A DNA stretch of 64,000 nt, taken from DAOMFB01 sp963801475. GTDB taxonomy: Bacteria > Acidobacteriota > Thermoanaerobaculia > UBA5066. Below are positions 10,878 through 18,753 of the stretch, piece after piece. Where the stretch lies: contig CAWDEX010000001.1 of the NCBI GenBank assembly GCA_963801475.1, positions 2,418,001 to 2,482,000 on the forward strand, written 5' to 3'. Each line of letters begins with the position of its first letter. Within the stretch, counting starts at the first letter, position 1. Below the pieces are notes generated by a model that saw nothing but the letters and a program-made list of their open reading frames with translations, was not told the origin of the DNA and searched no databases. The translations under genes and the position numbers were made by a program.

Positions 10878-11989
10878 GACGGCTCCGCGCGCTCATGACG
10901 AAGGAGTTCCGGCAGCTCCTCCGGGACCGGGTGACCCTCCGGATGATCGTCCTCATCCCCGTGATGCAGACGATGATCTTCGGCTTCGCCATCGACTACG
11001 ACGTCAAGCACCTCGCGACGGTCGTCCTCGACGAGGACCGGTCCTGGGAGAGCCGGGAGCTCGTCGCGAAGCTGACCGCAAGCGAGTACTTCCGCGTCCT
11101 CGGCGCCGTCGGCTCCTTCGAGGAAATGCAGCGCGAGCTGGACGCTAACCGGGCCTCGGTCGGGCTCGTCATCGACCGCGACTACGGGAAGAACCGGCGG
11201 AGCGGCCACGCCGCCAGGGCCCTCCTCGTCGTCAACGCGTCGGACACGGTCGTCTCCAGCCAGGCGATGGGGGTGGCGGGGGGCGTCGCCACGCAGCTCT
11301 CCATCGCGACGATCGCCCGCCGCGCCGGCTGGAGGGCCGACGCTCTCCCCGTCGATCTCCGCGTCCGGGCCTGGTACAACCCCGACCTGAAGACCTCCAC
11401 GTTCATCGTCCCGGGGCTCCTGGCCATCCTCCTCACCTTCACCCTCGTCCAGTTCACGGCCATGGCCATCGTCCGCGAGCGCGAGCGGGGCACGCTGGAG
11501 CAGCTCCAGGTGACGCCGTTCACCCGGCTCGAGCTGATCCTCGGGAAGATCCTCCCCTACCTCCTGATCGGCCTCTTCCAGCTCACGCTCGTCCTCGTCC
11601 TGATGCGCTTCGTCTTCCAGATCCCGATCGCCGGGAGTCTCCTCGGCCTCTACGCCACCGGCCTCGTCTTCATCGCGGCCGTCCTCGGCCTCGGAATGCT
11701 CGTTTCCACCGTCGCGAAGACGCAGATGCAGGCGATGCAGATGTCGTTCTTCTTCATGCTCCCCTTCGTCTTCCTCTCGGGATACGTCTTTCCCATCGAC
11801 GGAATGCCGCCGGCCTTCCAGCTGGTGACGTACCTGATTCCCGCCCGCTACTTCATCGAGGTGATCCGCGGCATCGTCCTCCGCGGCGCGGGCTTCGCCG
11901 ACCTCTGGGAGCCCGTCGCGTCCCTCGTCTCCTTCACCGTCGTCATCATCGGCGTGGCCGTCTTCCGGTTCCGGAAGACGTCGGCCTGA
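10874..11989 (+). CDS. ABC-2 type exporter permease 2 (YbhR-like)
   Basis: Paralogue of the preceding permease, also 371 residues, starting with an ATG that overlaps its stop (ATGA). N-terminal helix near residues 20-40, extracytoplasmic domain, then five helices. The coupling motif is REREERGTLEQLQ-like (RERERGTLEQLQVTP) and the FVFLSGYVFPIDGMP segment is conserved. It is the last gene of the operon that starts at 892. A palindrome 16 nt after the stop may end transcription. With the two ATPases and the HlyD-type adaptor it makes a complete YbhGFSR-like exporter. Known YbhFSR examples export drugs and cations; the substrate here is unknown. Confidence 0.93.
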   Translation: MRRLRALMTKEFRQLLRDRVTLRMIVLIPVMQTMIFGFAIDYDVKHLATVVLDEDRSWESRELVAKLTASEYFRVLGAVGSFEEMQRELDANRASVGLVIDRDYGKNRRSGHAARALLVVNASDTVVSSQAMGVAGGVATQLSIATIARRAGWRADALPVDLRVRAWYNPDLKTSTFIVPGLLAILLTFTLVQFTAMAIVRERERGTLEQLQVTPFTRLELILGKILPYLLIGLFQLTLVLVLMRFVFQIPIAGSLLGLYATGLVFIAAVLGLGMLVSTVAKTQMQAMQMSFFFMLPFVFLSGYVFPIDGMPPAFQLVTYLIPARYFIEVIRGIVLRGAGFADLWEPVASLVSFTVVIIGVAVFRFRKTSA

Positions 11990-12004
11990 AAACGGTCCGG
12001 GTCT

Positions 12005-12024
12005 CGCGCCCTCATCGGGGCGCG
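12005..12024. terminator. Hairpin between convergent genes
   Basis: CGCGCCC (12005-12011) pairs perfectly with GGGCGCG (12018-12024) around a 6-nt loop. It sits between the convergent ends of the permease gene (11989) and the dodecin gene (12029), so it could serve both strands. There is no T-run, so it may be Rho-assisted or simply a stalling hairpin. Confidence 0.45.
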
Positions 12025-12028
12025 GCGC

Positions 12029-12244
12029 TCACTTCCCGGGTGTGTATTTGAAGGAGACCTTGACCTTCGCCCGGTAGGCGGTGACCTTTCCGCCCTCCAT
12101 CTGCATGTCGAGCTGGACGATCTCGGCGATCCGGAGGTCGCGAAGGCTCTTGGAGGCCACCGCCACGGCGGACGCCGCGGCCTTCTCCCACGAGTCCTTG
12201 CTCGTTCCGACGAGCTCGATGACCTTGTAGACGCTGTCCGGCAT
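12029..12244 (-). CDS. Dodecin family flavin-binding protein
   Basis: Dodecins are small proteins that assemble into hollow dodecamers and store or buffer flavin (FMN, riboflavin) or CoA. The 71-residue length is typical. The pattern VYKVIELVGTSKDSWEKAA at the N terminus and the central VxxASKSLRDLRIAEI helix are characteristic. The C terminus YRAKVKVSFKY forms the last beta strand. The flavin-stacking tryptophan is present (SKDSWEKA, about residue 19). The ATG at 12244 has a GAGGTGA ribosome-binding site upstream. It is probably a single-gene unit, 105 bp from the amidase gene that ends at 12350 on the same strand. Confidence 0.93.
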   Translation of the reverse strand: MPDSVYKVIELVGTSKDSWEKAAASAVAVASKSLRDLRIAEIVQLDMQMEGGKVTAYRAKVKVSFKYTPGK

Positions 12245-12349
12245 GATGTCACCTCGTCGGGCCAGCCTGTCCGGCTTCCCGGCGAAAGTCTACGCCCGAC
12301 GACGATGGTCGCGATCGAGCCGGGTCCCCTCCTCGGACCGCTGCGGGAC

Positions 12350-13843
12350 TCAGCGGATCGCCGGCCGCCGCCCCGCCCAGGGGCGGGCCTGCTCGAGCTG
12401 GGCCGCGAGTCGAAAGAGGGTCGCCTCGTCCCCGAAGCGGCCGACGAAATGAAGGCCGACGGGAAGGCCGTCGGGCGACTCGAAGAGAGGCACCGACATG
12501 GCCGGCTGCCCCGTCACGTTGAAGACCGGGGTCCAGGGGATGAACTCGAACGTCTTCTCGGCCGCTTTCTCGAGGACCCCTCCGAGCTTCATGATCCGCC
12601 CCGCCCTGAAGGGGACGAGGGCGCGCGTGAGCGCCTTCTCGCCGGCCGAGAGCTGGAGCTCGCCGTGCGGGAACGGCAGCCGGGAGAGCGTCGGCGTCAG
12701 GAGCAGGTCCCAGGATTCGAAGAACGTCCCGATCCCGCGGGCGGCGAGGCGAAGCGTCCGGAGCGCCGTGGCGAACCTCTCGGCCGACAGCGCCCGGCCG
12801 AGGAGCGCGAGCGCCCACGTCGACTCCTCGAGATCTTTCATCGCCGGCCGGCGCCCGAGCCGTCGCGCCGCTTCCTCCACTTCCGAGGAGGTCTCCGCCG
12901 CGAGGAGCGTGACGAAGGCGAGGGAGAAGCTCTCCCGGTCGATCCGCGGGGCCGCGTCCTCCACCTCGTGTCCGAGGTCCCGGAGGAGCTTCGCCGTCGC
13001 CGCGACCGCCTCGACGCAGACGGGCGCGACCGCGGAGCCGAGAAAGGGCGTCGTCGTGACGGCGATCCGGAGCCGCCCCGGCGGCGCGCCGACCTCGTCG
13101 AGGAACGGGCGCGCGGCCGGCGGCGGGATCGTTGGCGCTCCGGCGTCGGGGCCGGCGGTGGCGTCGAGCGCTGCGGCGCTGTCACGAACCGACCGGGTCA
13201 GGACGTGCTCCACGACGAGCCCCTGCCACGCCTCGCCGACGGACGGGCCGAGCGGCGTCCGTCCGCGGGTCGGCTTCAGACCGAAGAGGCCGCAGCACGC
13301 GGCCGGGATCCGGATCGATCCACCGCCGTCCCCCCCGTGCGCCATCGGAACGATCCCGGCGGCGACCGCGGCCGCGGAGCCGCCGCTCGAGCCCCCCGCC
13401 GTCAGCGACGTGTTCCACGGATTCCGCGTCGGGCCGAAGAGGACCGGTTCGGTAAACGGGGTGATGCCCAGCTCCGGTGTGTTCGTCTTCCCCGCGATCA
13501 CGAGCCCCGCGCGGCGGTAGCGGCGGACGAGCTCGCTGTCGCCCTCGGGGATCCAGCCCGAGAGGAACCGGCTGCCGCACGAGAGCGGGACGCCGGCGCA
13601 TTCGGCCATCAGGTCCTTGAGAAGGAACGGGACACCCGTGAAGGGGCCCTCCGGAAGCCCCGCGGCGATCGCGGAGCGCGCTTCGATTTCCGTCCTCCGG
13701 ACGACCGCGTTGAGCTTCGGGTTGACGGAGTCCATCTTCGCCAGGGTCGCGTCGAGGAGTTCCGTCGGGGTCGCCTCACGCCGGCGGACGAGGTCCGCGA
13801 GGGCAAGCGCATCGAGGGCCGGATCATCGAGACGTGCGGTCAC
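12350..13843 (-). CDS. Amidase signature family amidohydrolase
   Basis: Hydrolyses C-N amide bonds with a Ser-cisSer-Lys triad. The 497-residue length fits the family. The catalytic lysine is in AGKTNTPELG near residue 105. The glycine/serine-rich signature GGSSGGSAAAVAAG begins near residue 155 and contains the cis-Ser and nucleophile Ser. It is followed by the GGSIRIPAACCGLFGLKPT segment. GatA-specific context (gatB, gatC) is absent, and the sequence resembles general amidases rather than a clear GatA, so the substrate is unknown. The GTG start at 13843 has AAGGAG 5 nt upstream. It is divergent from fadB; the 197 bp between them hold the tandem operator-like repeat. Confidence 0.9.
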   Translation of the reverse strand: MTARLDDPALDALALADLVRRREATPTELLDATLAKMDSVNPKLNAVVRRTEIEARSAIAAGLPEGPFTGVPFLLKDLMAECAGVPLSCGSRFLSGWIPEGDSELVRRYRRAGLVIAGKTNTPELGITPFTEPVLFGPTRNPWNTSLTAGGSSGGSAAAVAAGIVPMAHGGDGGGSIRIPAACCGLFGLKPTRGRTPLGPSVGEAWQGLVVEHVLTRSVRDSAAALDATAGPDAGAPTIPPPAARPFLDEVGAPPGRLRIAVTTTPFLGSAVAPVCVEAVAATAKLLRDLGHEVEDAAPRIDRESFSLAFVTLLAAETSSEVEEAARRLGRRPAMKDLEESTWALALLGRALSAERFATALRTLRLAARGIGTFFESWDLLLTPTLSRLPFPHGELQLSAGEKALTRALVPFRAGRIMKLGGVLEKAAEKTFEFIPWTPVFNVTGQPAMSVPLFESPDGLPVGLHFVGRFGDEATLFRLAAQLEQARPWAGRRPAIR

Positions 13844-13926
13844 GGGGGCTCCTTCGAAAGGCCGTTGAAGGGAGGGACGACCGGCCCATTCTCCCGCGTC
13901 CGGCCCGCTCGAGGCCCCGGGGGACG

Positions 13927-13968
13927 TTCGGTGAGCCAGCGTTCATTTTCGGTGAGCCGCGGCTCATT
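13927..13968. promoter_or_regulatory. Tandem operator-like 21-bp repeat upstream of fadBA
   Basis: Two adjacent 21-bp direct repeats (13927-13947 and 13948-13968) match at 17 of 21 positions. Each starts TTCGGTGAGCC and ends TCATT. The second copy contains a perfect 14-bp palindrome, TGAGCCGCGGCTCA (13953-13966); the first copy is an imperfect version. A TATAGG-like -10 follows at 13975-13980. The layout suits a dimeric TetR-type repressor of fatty-acid degradation genes, but no regulator gene is adjacent, so the identity of the protein is inference. Confidence 0.55.
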
Positions 13969-14040
13969 TTTCGTTATAGGATCCCCCGGCGGAGGGCCCG
14001 AGGCCTTGCCACCGCCCTCCCGATTGAGGAGAGAACGCGC

Positions 14041-16194
14041 ATGAAATACGCCGGACAGGCGATCCAGTGTCTCCCCCTGGACGACGGGTTCGTCGAGCTG
14101 AAGTTCGACCTCCAGGGAGACTCGGTCAACAAGTTCAACACGCTCACCGTGAAGGAGCTTCGGGAGGCGGTCGACCTCCTGAAGGCCGAAAAGGGGCTCA
14201 AGGGAGTCCTCATCACGAGCGGCAAGGACGTCTTCATCGTCGGCGCGGACGTCACCGAGTTCCTGACGCTCTTCAAGCGGCCGCCCGAGGAGATGAGCGC
14301 CTGGGTGGCGAAGGCCAACCGGACCTTCGCCGATCTCGAGGACCTCGACTGCCCGACGGTCGTCGCCATCAACGGCTTCGCCCTCGGAGGAGGTTTCGAG
14401 CTCTGCCTCGCCGCCGGCTACCGCATGATGGCCGACGACACGAAGGTCGGCTTCCCCGAGACGAAGCTCGGGATCTTCCCGGGCTGGGGCGGGACGGTCC
14501 GGTTCTCGCGCCTCGTCGGGGCCGACAATGCGATCGAGTGGATCGCCGGCGGCGAGCAGCATTCCGCCGCGGAAGCCTTGAAGATCGGCGCCGTGGACGG
14601 CGTCGTCCCGAAGGCGGACGTCCGCGAGGTCGCGCTCGGCGTCCTGAAGGACGCGGCCGCCGGCCGGCTCGACTGGAAGAAGGCCCGCGCCGCGAAGACC
14701 GGCCCGCTCGAACTGGACAAAATCGAGGCGACGATGGTCTTCGAGTCTTCGAAGGCCTTCGTGGCGGGCAAGGCCGGCCCGAACTACCCCGCCCCCCTCG
14801 CCGCAATCGAGGCGATCGAGAAGGGCGCGCGGAAGGGGCGCGACGAAGCTCTCCCGATCGAGACGGAGGCCTTCGTCCGGATCTGCCGCACCCCGACCGC
14901 CGCCGCCCTCGTCAGCGTCTTCCTGGGCGATCAGATGCTGAAGAAGATCGCGAAGAACGCCTCGAAGGAGGCGCGGAAGGTGGAGAGCGCGGCCGTCCTC
15001 GGCGCCGGAATCATGGGAGGCGGCATCGCCTACCAGTCGGCATCGAAGAAGATCCCGATCGTGATGAAGGACATCAACCCGAAGGCGATCGACCTCGGGC
15101 TCCAGGAGGCCGGAAAGCTCCTCGAAAAGCAGGTCTCCCGCGGAAAGATGACGCCGGCGAAGATGGCCGAGACGCTCGGCCGCATACGGCCGGCCCTCTC
15201 GTACGGAGACTTCGGAGGGGTGGACTTCGTCGTCGAGGCGGTCGTCGAGAACGAGCAGGTCAAGAAGAAGGTCCTCGCCGAGGTGGAGGCGCTGCTGAAG
15301 CCGGGGGCCGTCCTCGCGAGCAACACGTCGACCATCTCGATAACGCGCCTTGCCGAGAGCCTGAAGCGCCCCGAGGATTTCTGCGGGATGCACTTCTTCA
15401 ACCCGGTCCCGAAGATGCCCCTCGTGGAGGTCATCCGCGGGAAAAAGTCGTCCGAAGCGGCCGTCGCGACGGCGGTCGCCTTTGCCCAGGCGATGGGCAA
15501 GACCCCGGTCGTCGTGAACGACTGCGCGGGGTTCCTCGTGAACCGCGTCCTGTTCCCCTACTTCGCCGGCTTCATGAGGCTCGTCCAGGACGGGATCGAC
15601 TACACCCGGATCGACAAGGTGATGGAGAAGTGGGGCTGGCCGATGGGCCCGGCCTACCTCCTCGACGTCGTGGGAATCGACACCGCCGTCCACGCCGACA
15701 AGGTGATGGCGGCCGCCTTCCCCGACCGGATGGGCCACGCGGGAAAGACCGCGAGCGAGGCGATGTTCGAGGCGCAGCGGTACGGGCAGAAAAACGGAAA
15801 GGGGTTCTACGTCTACAAGCCCGAGAAGAAGGGGCCGCCGAAGAAGACGGCTGATCCGGACGCGGCCACCCTCCTCGCGCCGACGGTCACCGGCTCCGCC
15901 ACCGTCACCGACGAGGAGATCGTGGAGCGGATGATGCTGCCGATGCTCCTCGAGTGCTCGCGCTGCATCGAAGACCGGATCGTGGAGACCCCCGTCGAGA
16001 TCGACCTCGCCCTCCTCTACGGGCTCGGCTTCCCGCCGTTCCGGGGAGGGATCTTCCGCTGGGCGGACTCGCTCGGCGCTCCCGCAATCCTCGCCGCCGC
16101 CGAGAAGCACGCCGCTCTCGGCAAGCTCTACGAGCCGACCGCCCAGCTACGCGACCTCGCCCGGAAGGCACAGACCTTCCACGCCGGAGTGTGA
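14041..16194 (+). CDS. fadB: Fatty-acid oxidation complex alpha subunit (enoyl-CoA hydratase / 3-hydroxyacyl-CoA dehydrogenase)
   Basis: A bifunctional beta-oxidation enzyme of 717 residues. The N-terminal crotonase domain (about 1-190) includes FIVGADVTEF, ALGGGFELCLAAGYRM with the oxyanion glycines, and FPETKLGIFPGWGGTVR with the catalytic Glu. The NAD-binding domain starts near residue 315 (VLGAGIMGGGIAYQSA). The dehydrogenase signature GMHFFNPVPKMPLVEVI carries the catalytic His near 450. C-terminal dimerisation repeats follow, including GFLVNRVLFPYF and YGLGFPPFRGGIFRW. The ATG at 14041 has a GAGGAGAG ribosome-binding site; a longer upstream frame is not supported. The fadA gene follows 4 bp later. 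FadB and FadJ cannot be separated safely, so the symbol is generic. Confidence 0.95.
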   Translation: MKYAGQAIQCLPLDDGFVELKFDLQGDSVNKFNTLTVKELREAVDLLKAEKGLKGVLITSGKDVFIVGADVTEFLTLFKRPPEEMSAWVAKANRTFADLEDLDCPTVVAINGFALGGGFELCLAAGYRMMADDTKVGFPETKLGIFPGWGGTVRFSRLVGADNAIEWIAGGEQHSAAEALKIGAVDGVVPKADVREVALGVLKDAAAGRLDWKKARAAKTGPLELDKIEATMVFESSKAFVAGKAGPNYPAPLAAIEAIEKGARKGRDEALPIETEAFVRICRTPTAAALVSVFLGDQMLKKIAKNASKEARKVESAAVLGAGIMGGGIAYQSASKKIPIVMKDINPKAIDLGLQEAGKLLEKQVSRGKMTPAKMAETLGRIRPALSYGDFGGVDFVVEAVVENEQVKKKVLAEVEALLKPGAVLASNTSTISITRLAESLKRPEDFCGMHFFNPVPKMPLVEVIRGKKSSEAAVATAVAFAQAMGKTPVVVNDCAGFLVNRVLFPYFAGFMRLVQDGIDYTRIDKVMEKWGWPMGPAYLLDVVGIDTAVHADKVMAAAFPDRMGHAGKTASEAMFEAQRYGQKNGKGFYVYKPEKKGPPKKTADPDAATLLAPTVTGSATVTDEEIVERMMLPMLLECSRCIEDRIVETPVEIDLALLYGLGFPPFRGGIFRWADSLGAPAILAAAEKHAALGKLYEPTAQLRDLARKAQTFHAGV

Positions 16195-16198
16195 TCCG

Positions 16199-17362
16199 AT
16201 GAAAGAAGCCGTCGTCGTCGATGCCGTCCGCACCCCCATGGGCCGCTCCAAGGGGGGGATGTTCCGCAACGTCCGCGCCGAGAACCTCTCGGCGTCCGTC
16301 ATCCAGGCGCTCCTCGACCGGAACCCGAAGGTGAACCCGGCCGAGATCGAGGACGTCATCTGGGGCTGCGTCCAACAGACCCTCGAGCAGGTCTACAACA
16401 TCGGGCGCTTCGCCTCCCTCATGACCTCGATCCCGAAGGAGGTCCCCGCCCAGACGATCAACCGCCTCTGCGGCTCGTCGATGCAGGCGCTCCACGCCGC
16501 GACGCTGGCCATCAAGGCCGAGGAGGGAGACCTCTTCGTCGTCGGGGGCGTCGAGCACATGGGGCACGTCCCCATGACGCACGGGATCGACATCAACCCC
16601 GCCATGAGCAAGCGGGTCGCCAAGGGCGCCATGAACATGGGGATCACGGCCGAGCTCCTCGCGAAGATGCACGGCATGGGGCGCGAGATGCAGGACCAGT
16701 TCGCCGTCCGCTCGCACCAGAAGGCCCACGCCGCCATGACGGAAGGGCGGTTCGCGTCCGAGATCGTCCCGATGGCGGGGCACGACGAGAAAGGGGCGCC
16801 GAGAGTCTTCGCCCACGACGAGGTGATCCGCGGCGACACGACGCTCGACGCCCTCTCGAAGCTGAAGCCCGTCTTCGACCCGAAGAACGGCACGGTCACC
16901 GCGGGAAACGCCTCGGCCGTCTCGGACGGCGCCTCCGCCATGCTCGTCATGTCCGCCGAGCGGGCGAAGTCGCTGGGGCTCACGCCGATGGCGAAGGTGA
17001 GGGCGATGGCGTCGGTCGGCGTCGACCCGTCGATCATGGGGTACGGGCCGGTTCCGGCCGTCAAGAAGGCGCTCGCGCGGGCGAAGATGAAGGTCGAGGA
17101 CATCCAGCTCTTCGAGCTGAACGAGGCCTTCGCGGCCCAGTCGCTCCCCTGCGTCAAGGACCTCGGGCTTCTCGACGTCATGGATGCGAAGGTGAACGCG
17201 AACGGCGGGGCGATCGCCCTCGGCCATCCGCTCGGCTGCTCGGGGGCGCGCATCTCCACGACGCTGCTCCACCAGATGGTGAAGAAGAACCTGACGACCG
17301 GGGTCGCGACGATGTGCATCGGGCTCGGGCAGGGGATCGCCACCGTCTTCGAGAGAGCCTGA
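16199..17362 (+). CDS. fadA: Acetyl-CoA C-acyltransferase (3-ketoacyl-CoA thiolase)
   Basis: Cleaves 3-ketoacyl-CoA with CoA in the last step of beta-oxidation. The protein has 387 residues, the length of FadA. The nucleophilic Cys is in NRLCGSSMQALH (about residue 91). The distal motif NANGGAIALGHPLGCSGARI carries the His, and MCIGLGQGIATVFERA carries the second catalytic Cys near the C terminus. The start follows the fadB stop by 4 bp with GGAG overlapping the fadB end, so the two subunits of the trifunctional complex are co-translated. A strong hairpin follows the stop. Confidence 0.96.
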   Translation: MKEAVVVDAVRTPMGRSKGGMFRNVRAENLSASVIQALLDRNPKVNPAEIEDVIWGCVQQTLEQVYNIGRFASLMTSIPKEVPAQTINRLCGSSMQALHAATLAIKAEEGDLFVVGGVEHMGHVPMTHGIDINPAMSKRVAKGAMNMGITAELLAKMHGMGREMQDQFAVRSHQKAHAAMTEGRFASEIVPMAGHDEKGAPRVFAHDEVIRGDTTLDALSKLKPVFDPKNGTVTAGNASAVSDGASAMLVMSAERAKSLGLTPMAKVRAMASVGVDPSIMGYGPVPAVKKALARAKMKVEDIQLFELNEAFAAQSLPCVKDLGLLDVMDAKVNANGGAIALGHPLGCSGARISTTLLHQMVKKNLTTGVATMCIGLGQGIATVFERA

Positions 17363-17369
17363 CCCACCG

Positions 17370-17402
17370 GAGCCGTCCGCCGGACCCGTCGGCGGACGGC
17401 TC
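17370..17402 (+). terminator. 13-bp perfect hairpin after fadBA
   Basis: GAGCCGTCCGCCG (17370-17382) pairs exactly with 17390-17402 around a 7-nt loop, starting 7 nt after the fadA stop. It is a strong stem but is followed by ATTGACTCA instead of a T-run, so it could be a Rho-assisted terminator or 3'-end stabiliser. Confidence 0.6.
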
Positions 17403-17438
17403 ATTGACTCACCGCACGACCTCTGCGAAAAGGTGCAG

Positions 17439-18245
17439 GTGAAGAAGCCTGCCGTTCGCTACGCCCTCGCCTTCCTGATCACGGTCCTGTCCGCGATCTA
17501 CCAGCGCCTCTCGGGGCCGACGTACCCCGTCCGCGGGCACGTCGTCCTCGGCGGGAAGGAGGTCCGCTACAAGCTGACCCGGACGCACGGGGGGGCCGGA
17601 GACCAGCCGGTCCGCGTGACGGTCTCGGATCGGGCCGTCTCGGGAACGGTGGCCTGGCGGAGATACCCGACGAACGACGACTGGAGCTTCCTCCCGATGA
17701 CCCGGAGCGACGACGCGCTGGAGGCGGCGCTTCCGCACCAGCCTCCGGCCGGAAAGCTCGAGTACCAGGTCCGCCTGACGACTGGCGCCGAGACGGTCCT
17801 CGCCCCGCCGCGCCCCGCGGTGACGCGCTTCAAGGGAGACGTCTCCACGCCTCTCCTCGTGACGCACGTGGCCGTCATGTTCACGGGGATGCTCGTCTCG
17901 ACGGCTGCCGGCCTCGCCGCGCTCGTGCCGGGGCTGCCGCTCCGGAGACGGTCGCTCATCGCCTTCGGCCTCATCCTCCTCGGCGGGTTCGTCCTCGGCC
18001 CCCTCGTCCAGAAGGCGGCGTTCGGGGAGTACTGGACGGGGATCCCTTGGGGATGGGACCTGACGGACAACAAGACCCTCTTCGCGGCGCTCTTCTGGGC
18101 GGCGGCGGTCTTCCTCCAGCGGAAGGGGGAGGATCGGCGCAGCGCCGTCCTTGCGGCCGCCCTCGCCACGCTTGTCGTCTTCGCCATCCCTCACAGCGTC
18201 TGGGGATCGGAGATCCGCTGGGAGTCGACGGCGAAGCCCGGCTGA
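17439..18245 (+). CDS. Membrane protein of unknown function with extracytoplasmic N-terminal domain
   Basis: I do not recognise a named family. The 268-residue protein begins with one hydrophobic helix (YALAFLITVLSAIYQRL). A soluble beta-rich domain of about 110 residues follows, with an immunoglobulin-like feel (repeated VRVTV, LEYQVRLTTG strands). Three more helices lie at about 140-165, 172-195 and 228-250. Between them is a conserved-looking WTGIPWGWDLTDNKTL segment, which suggests a functional loop at the membrane face. The GTG at 17439 is chosen because AAAAGG ends 5 nt upstream; GTG at 17433 is the alternative. It stands alone between the fadBA terminator and the repeat region. Confidence 0.7.
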   Translation: MKKPAVRYALAFLITVLSAIYQRLSGPTYPVRGHVVLGGKEVRYKLTRTHGGAGDQPVRVTVSDRAVSGTVAWRRYPTNDDWSFLPMTRSDDALEAALPHQPPAGKLEYQVRLTTGAETVLAPPRPAVTRFKGDVSTPLLVTHVAVMFTGMLVSTAAGLAALVPGLPLRRRSLIAFGLILLGGFVLGPLVQKAAFGEYWTGIPWGWDLTDNKTLFAALFWAAAVFLQRKGEDRRSAVLAAALATLVVFAIPHSVWGSEIRWESTAKPG

Positions 18246-18280
18246 GCCGGCGCGGCCCGTCGCGCCGCCCGGCGTCGCCA

Positions 18281-18366
18281 TATAATTGAAACTTGAGACC
18301 TGACCCCGCTGGTCACGCTGGTCCGCTGGTCAAGGCTCCGCTGGTTAGCTGCTGGTCAGGTTTCTG
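18281..18366. repeat. REP/MITE-like intergenic repeat remnant
   Basis: GAGACCTGACC (18295-18305) and its near-perfect inverse GGTCAGGTTTC (18354-18364, 10 of 11) flank a cluster of GCTGGT units (three GCTGGTC copies at 18308-18314, 18317-18323 and 18325-18331, plus further partial ones). The upstream side carries TATAATTGAAACTTGAG. GGGGTCAGGTCT-type ends are, from memory, common next to REP-associated Y1 transposases; no transposase is present here. The area lies between the membrane protein and the YecH-like gene. Confidence 0.45.
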
Positions 18367-18370
18367 CCGG

Positions 18371-18634
18371 TCAGTGACCGTCGCAGGCGGGGACGGGGCC
18401 GGCTGACAGCTCGTCACCCGAGCGGGCGAGCTTCCCGCGCGACTCGAGGAAGGCCAGAACCGCGTCGAAGGTGAACCGGTCGCCGTGGCAGTTTCCGTAG
18501 ACCGCCTCCGGTCCGAAGGCGCGGAGCGCGGCCTCGCGAAGGGTCTCGATGCGGGCCCGCCCTCCCATGTCCCGGAGAAGTGAGAGGAGCTCGTGACCGA
18601 AGACCGGTTCGTGCGGAGCGGCGAGCGAATCCAT
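18371..18634 (-). CDS. YecH-like (DUF2492) putative metal-binding protein
   Basis: An 87-residue protein that matches the YecH/DUF2492 pattern. It has an early HELLSLLRDMG helix (HEVLNMM-like in relatives), FGPEAVYGNCHGDRFT corresponding to the FGxxARFHTCS block, and a FDAVLAFLESRGK helix. A Cys/His-containing C-terminal tail (CDGH) follows. Family members are called metal-binding because of these Cys and His residues; the biological role is unknown. There is no Shine-Dalgarno, but TACCCT lies 8 nt before the ATG, which suggests a leaderless mRNA. It is divergent from the methyltransferase at 18754. Confidence 0.75.
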   Translation of the reverse strand: MDSLAAPHEPVFGHELLSLLRDMGGRARIETLREAALRAFGPEAVYGNCHGDRFTFDAVLAFLESRGKLARSGDELSAGPVPACDGH

Positions 18635-18642
18635 GGTGGTGG

Positions 18643-18671
18643 AGGGTAGCGAGGGAGGCCCCGTAACGCAA
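18643..18671 (-). promoter_or_regulatory. Predicted promoter of the YecH-like gene
   Basis: On the minus strand TTGCGT (18671-18666) is separated by exactly 17 nt from TACCCT (18648-18643). The start codon is 8 nt further on, so transcription would begin at or next to the ATG at 18634. Confidence 0.4.
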
Positions 18672-18715
18672 GAGCGCTCGCCCGTCGCGTGGGGTCGTTG
18701 GGCTCCAGGATCCGT

Positions 18716-18744
18716 TCGACACCGGAAGCCCCAGACCGTATCTT
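18716..18744 (+). promoter_or_regulatory. Predicted promoter of the methyltransferase gene
   Basis: TCGACA (18716-18721, 5 of 6 to the -35 consensus) and TATCTT (18739-18744, 4 of 6 to the -10) are 17 nt apart. The ATG at 18754 is only 9 nt after the -10 element, so the mRNA would have almost no 5' leader. Confidence 0.55.
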
Positions 18745-18753
18745 GCCGACGTC

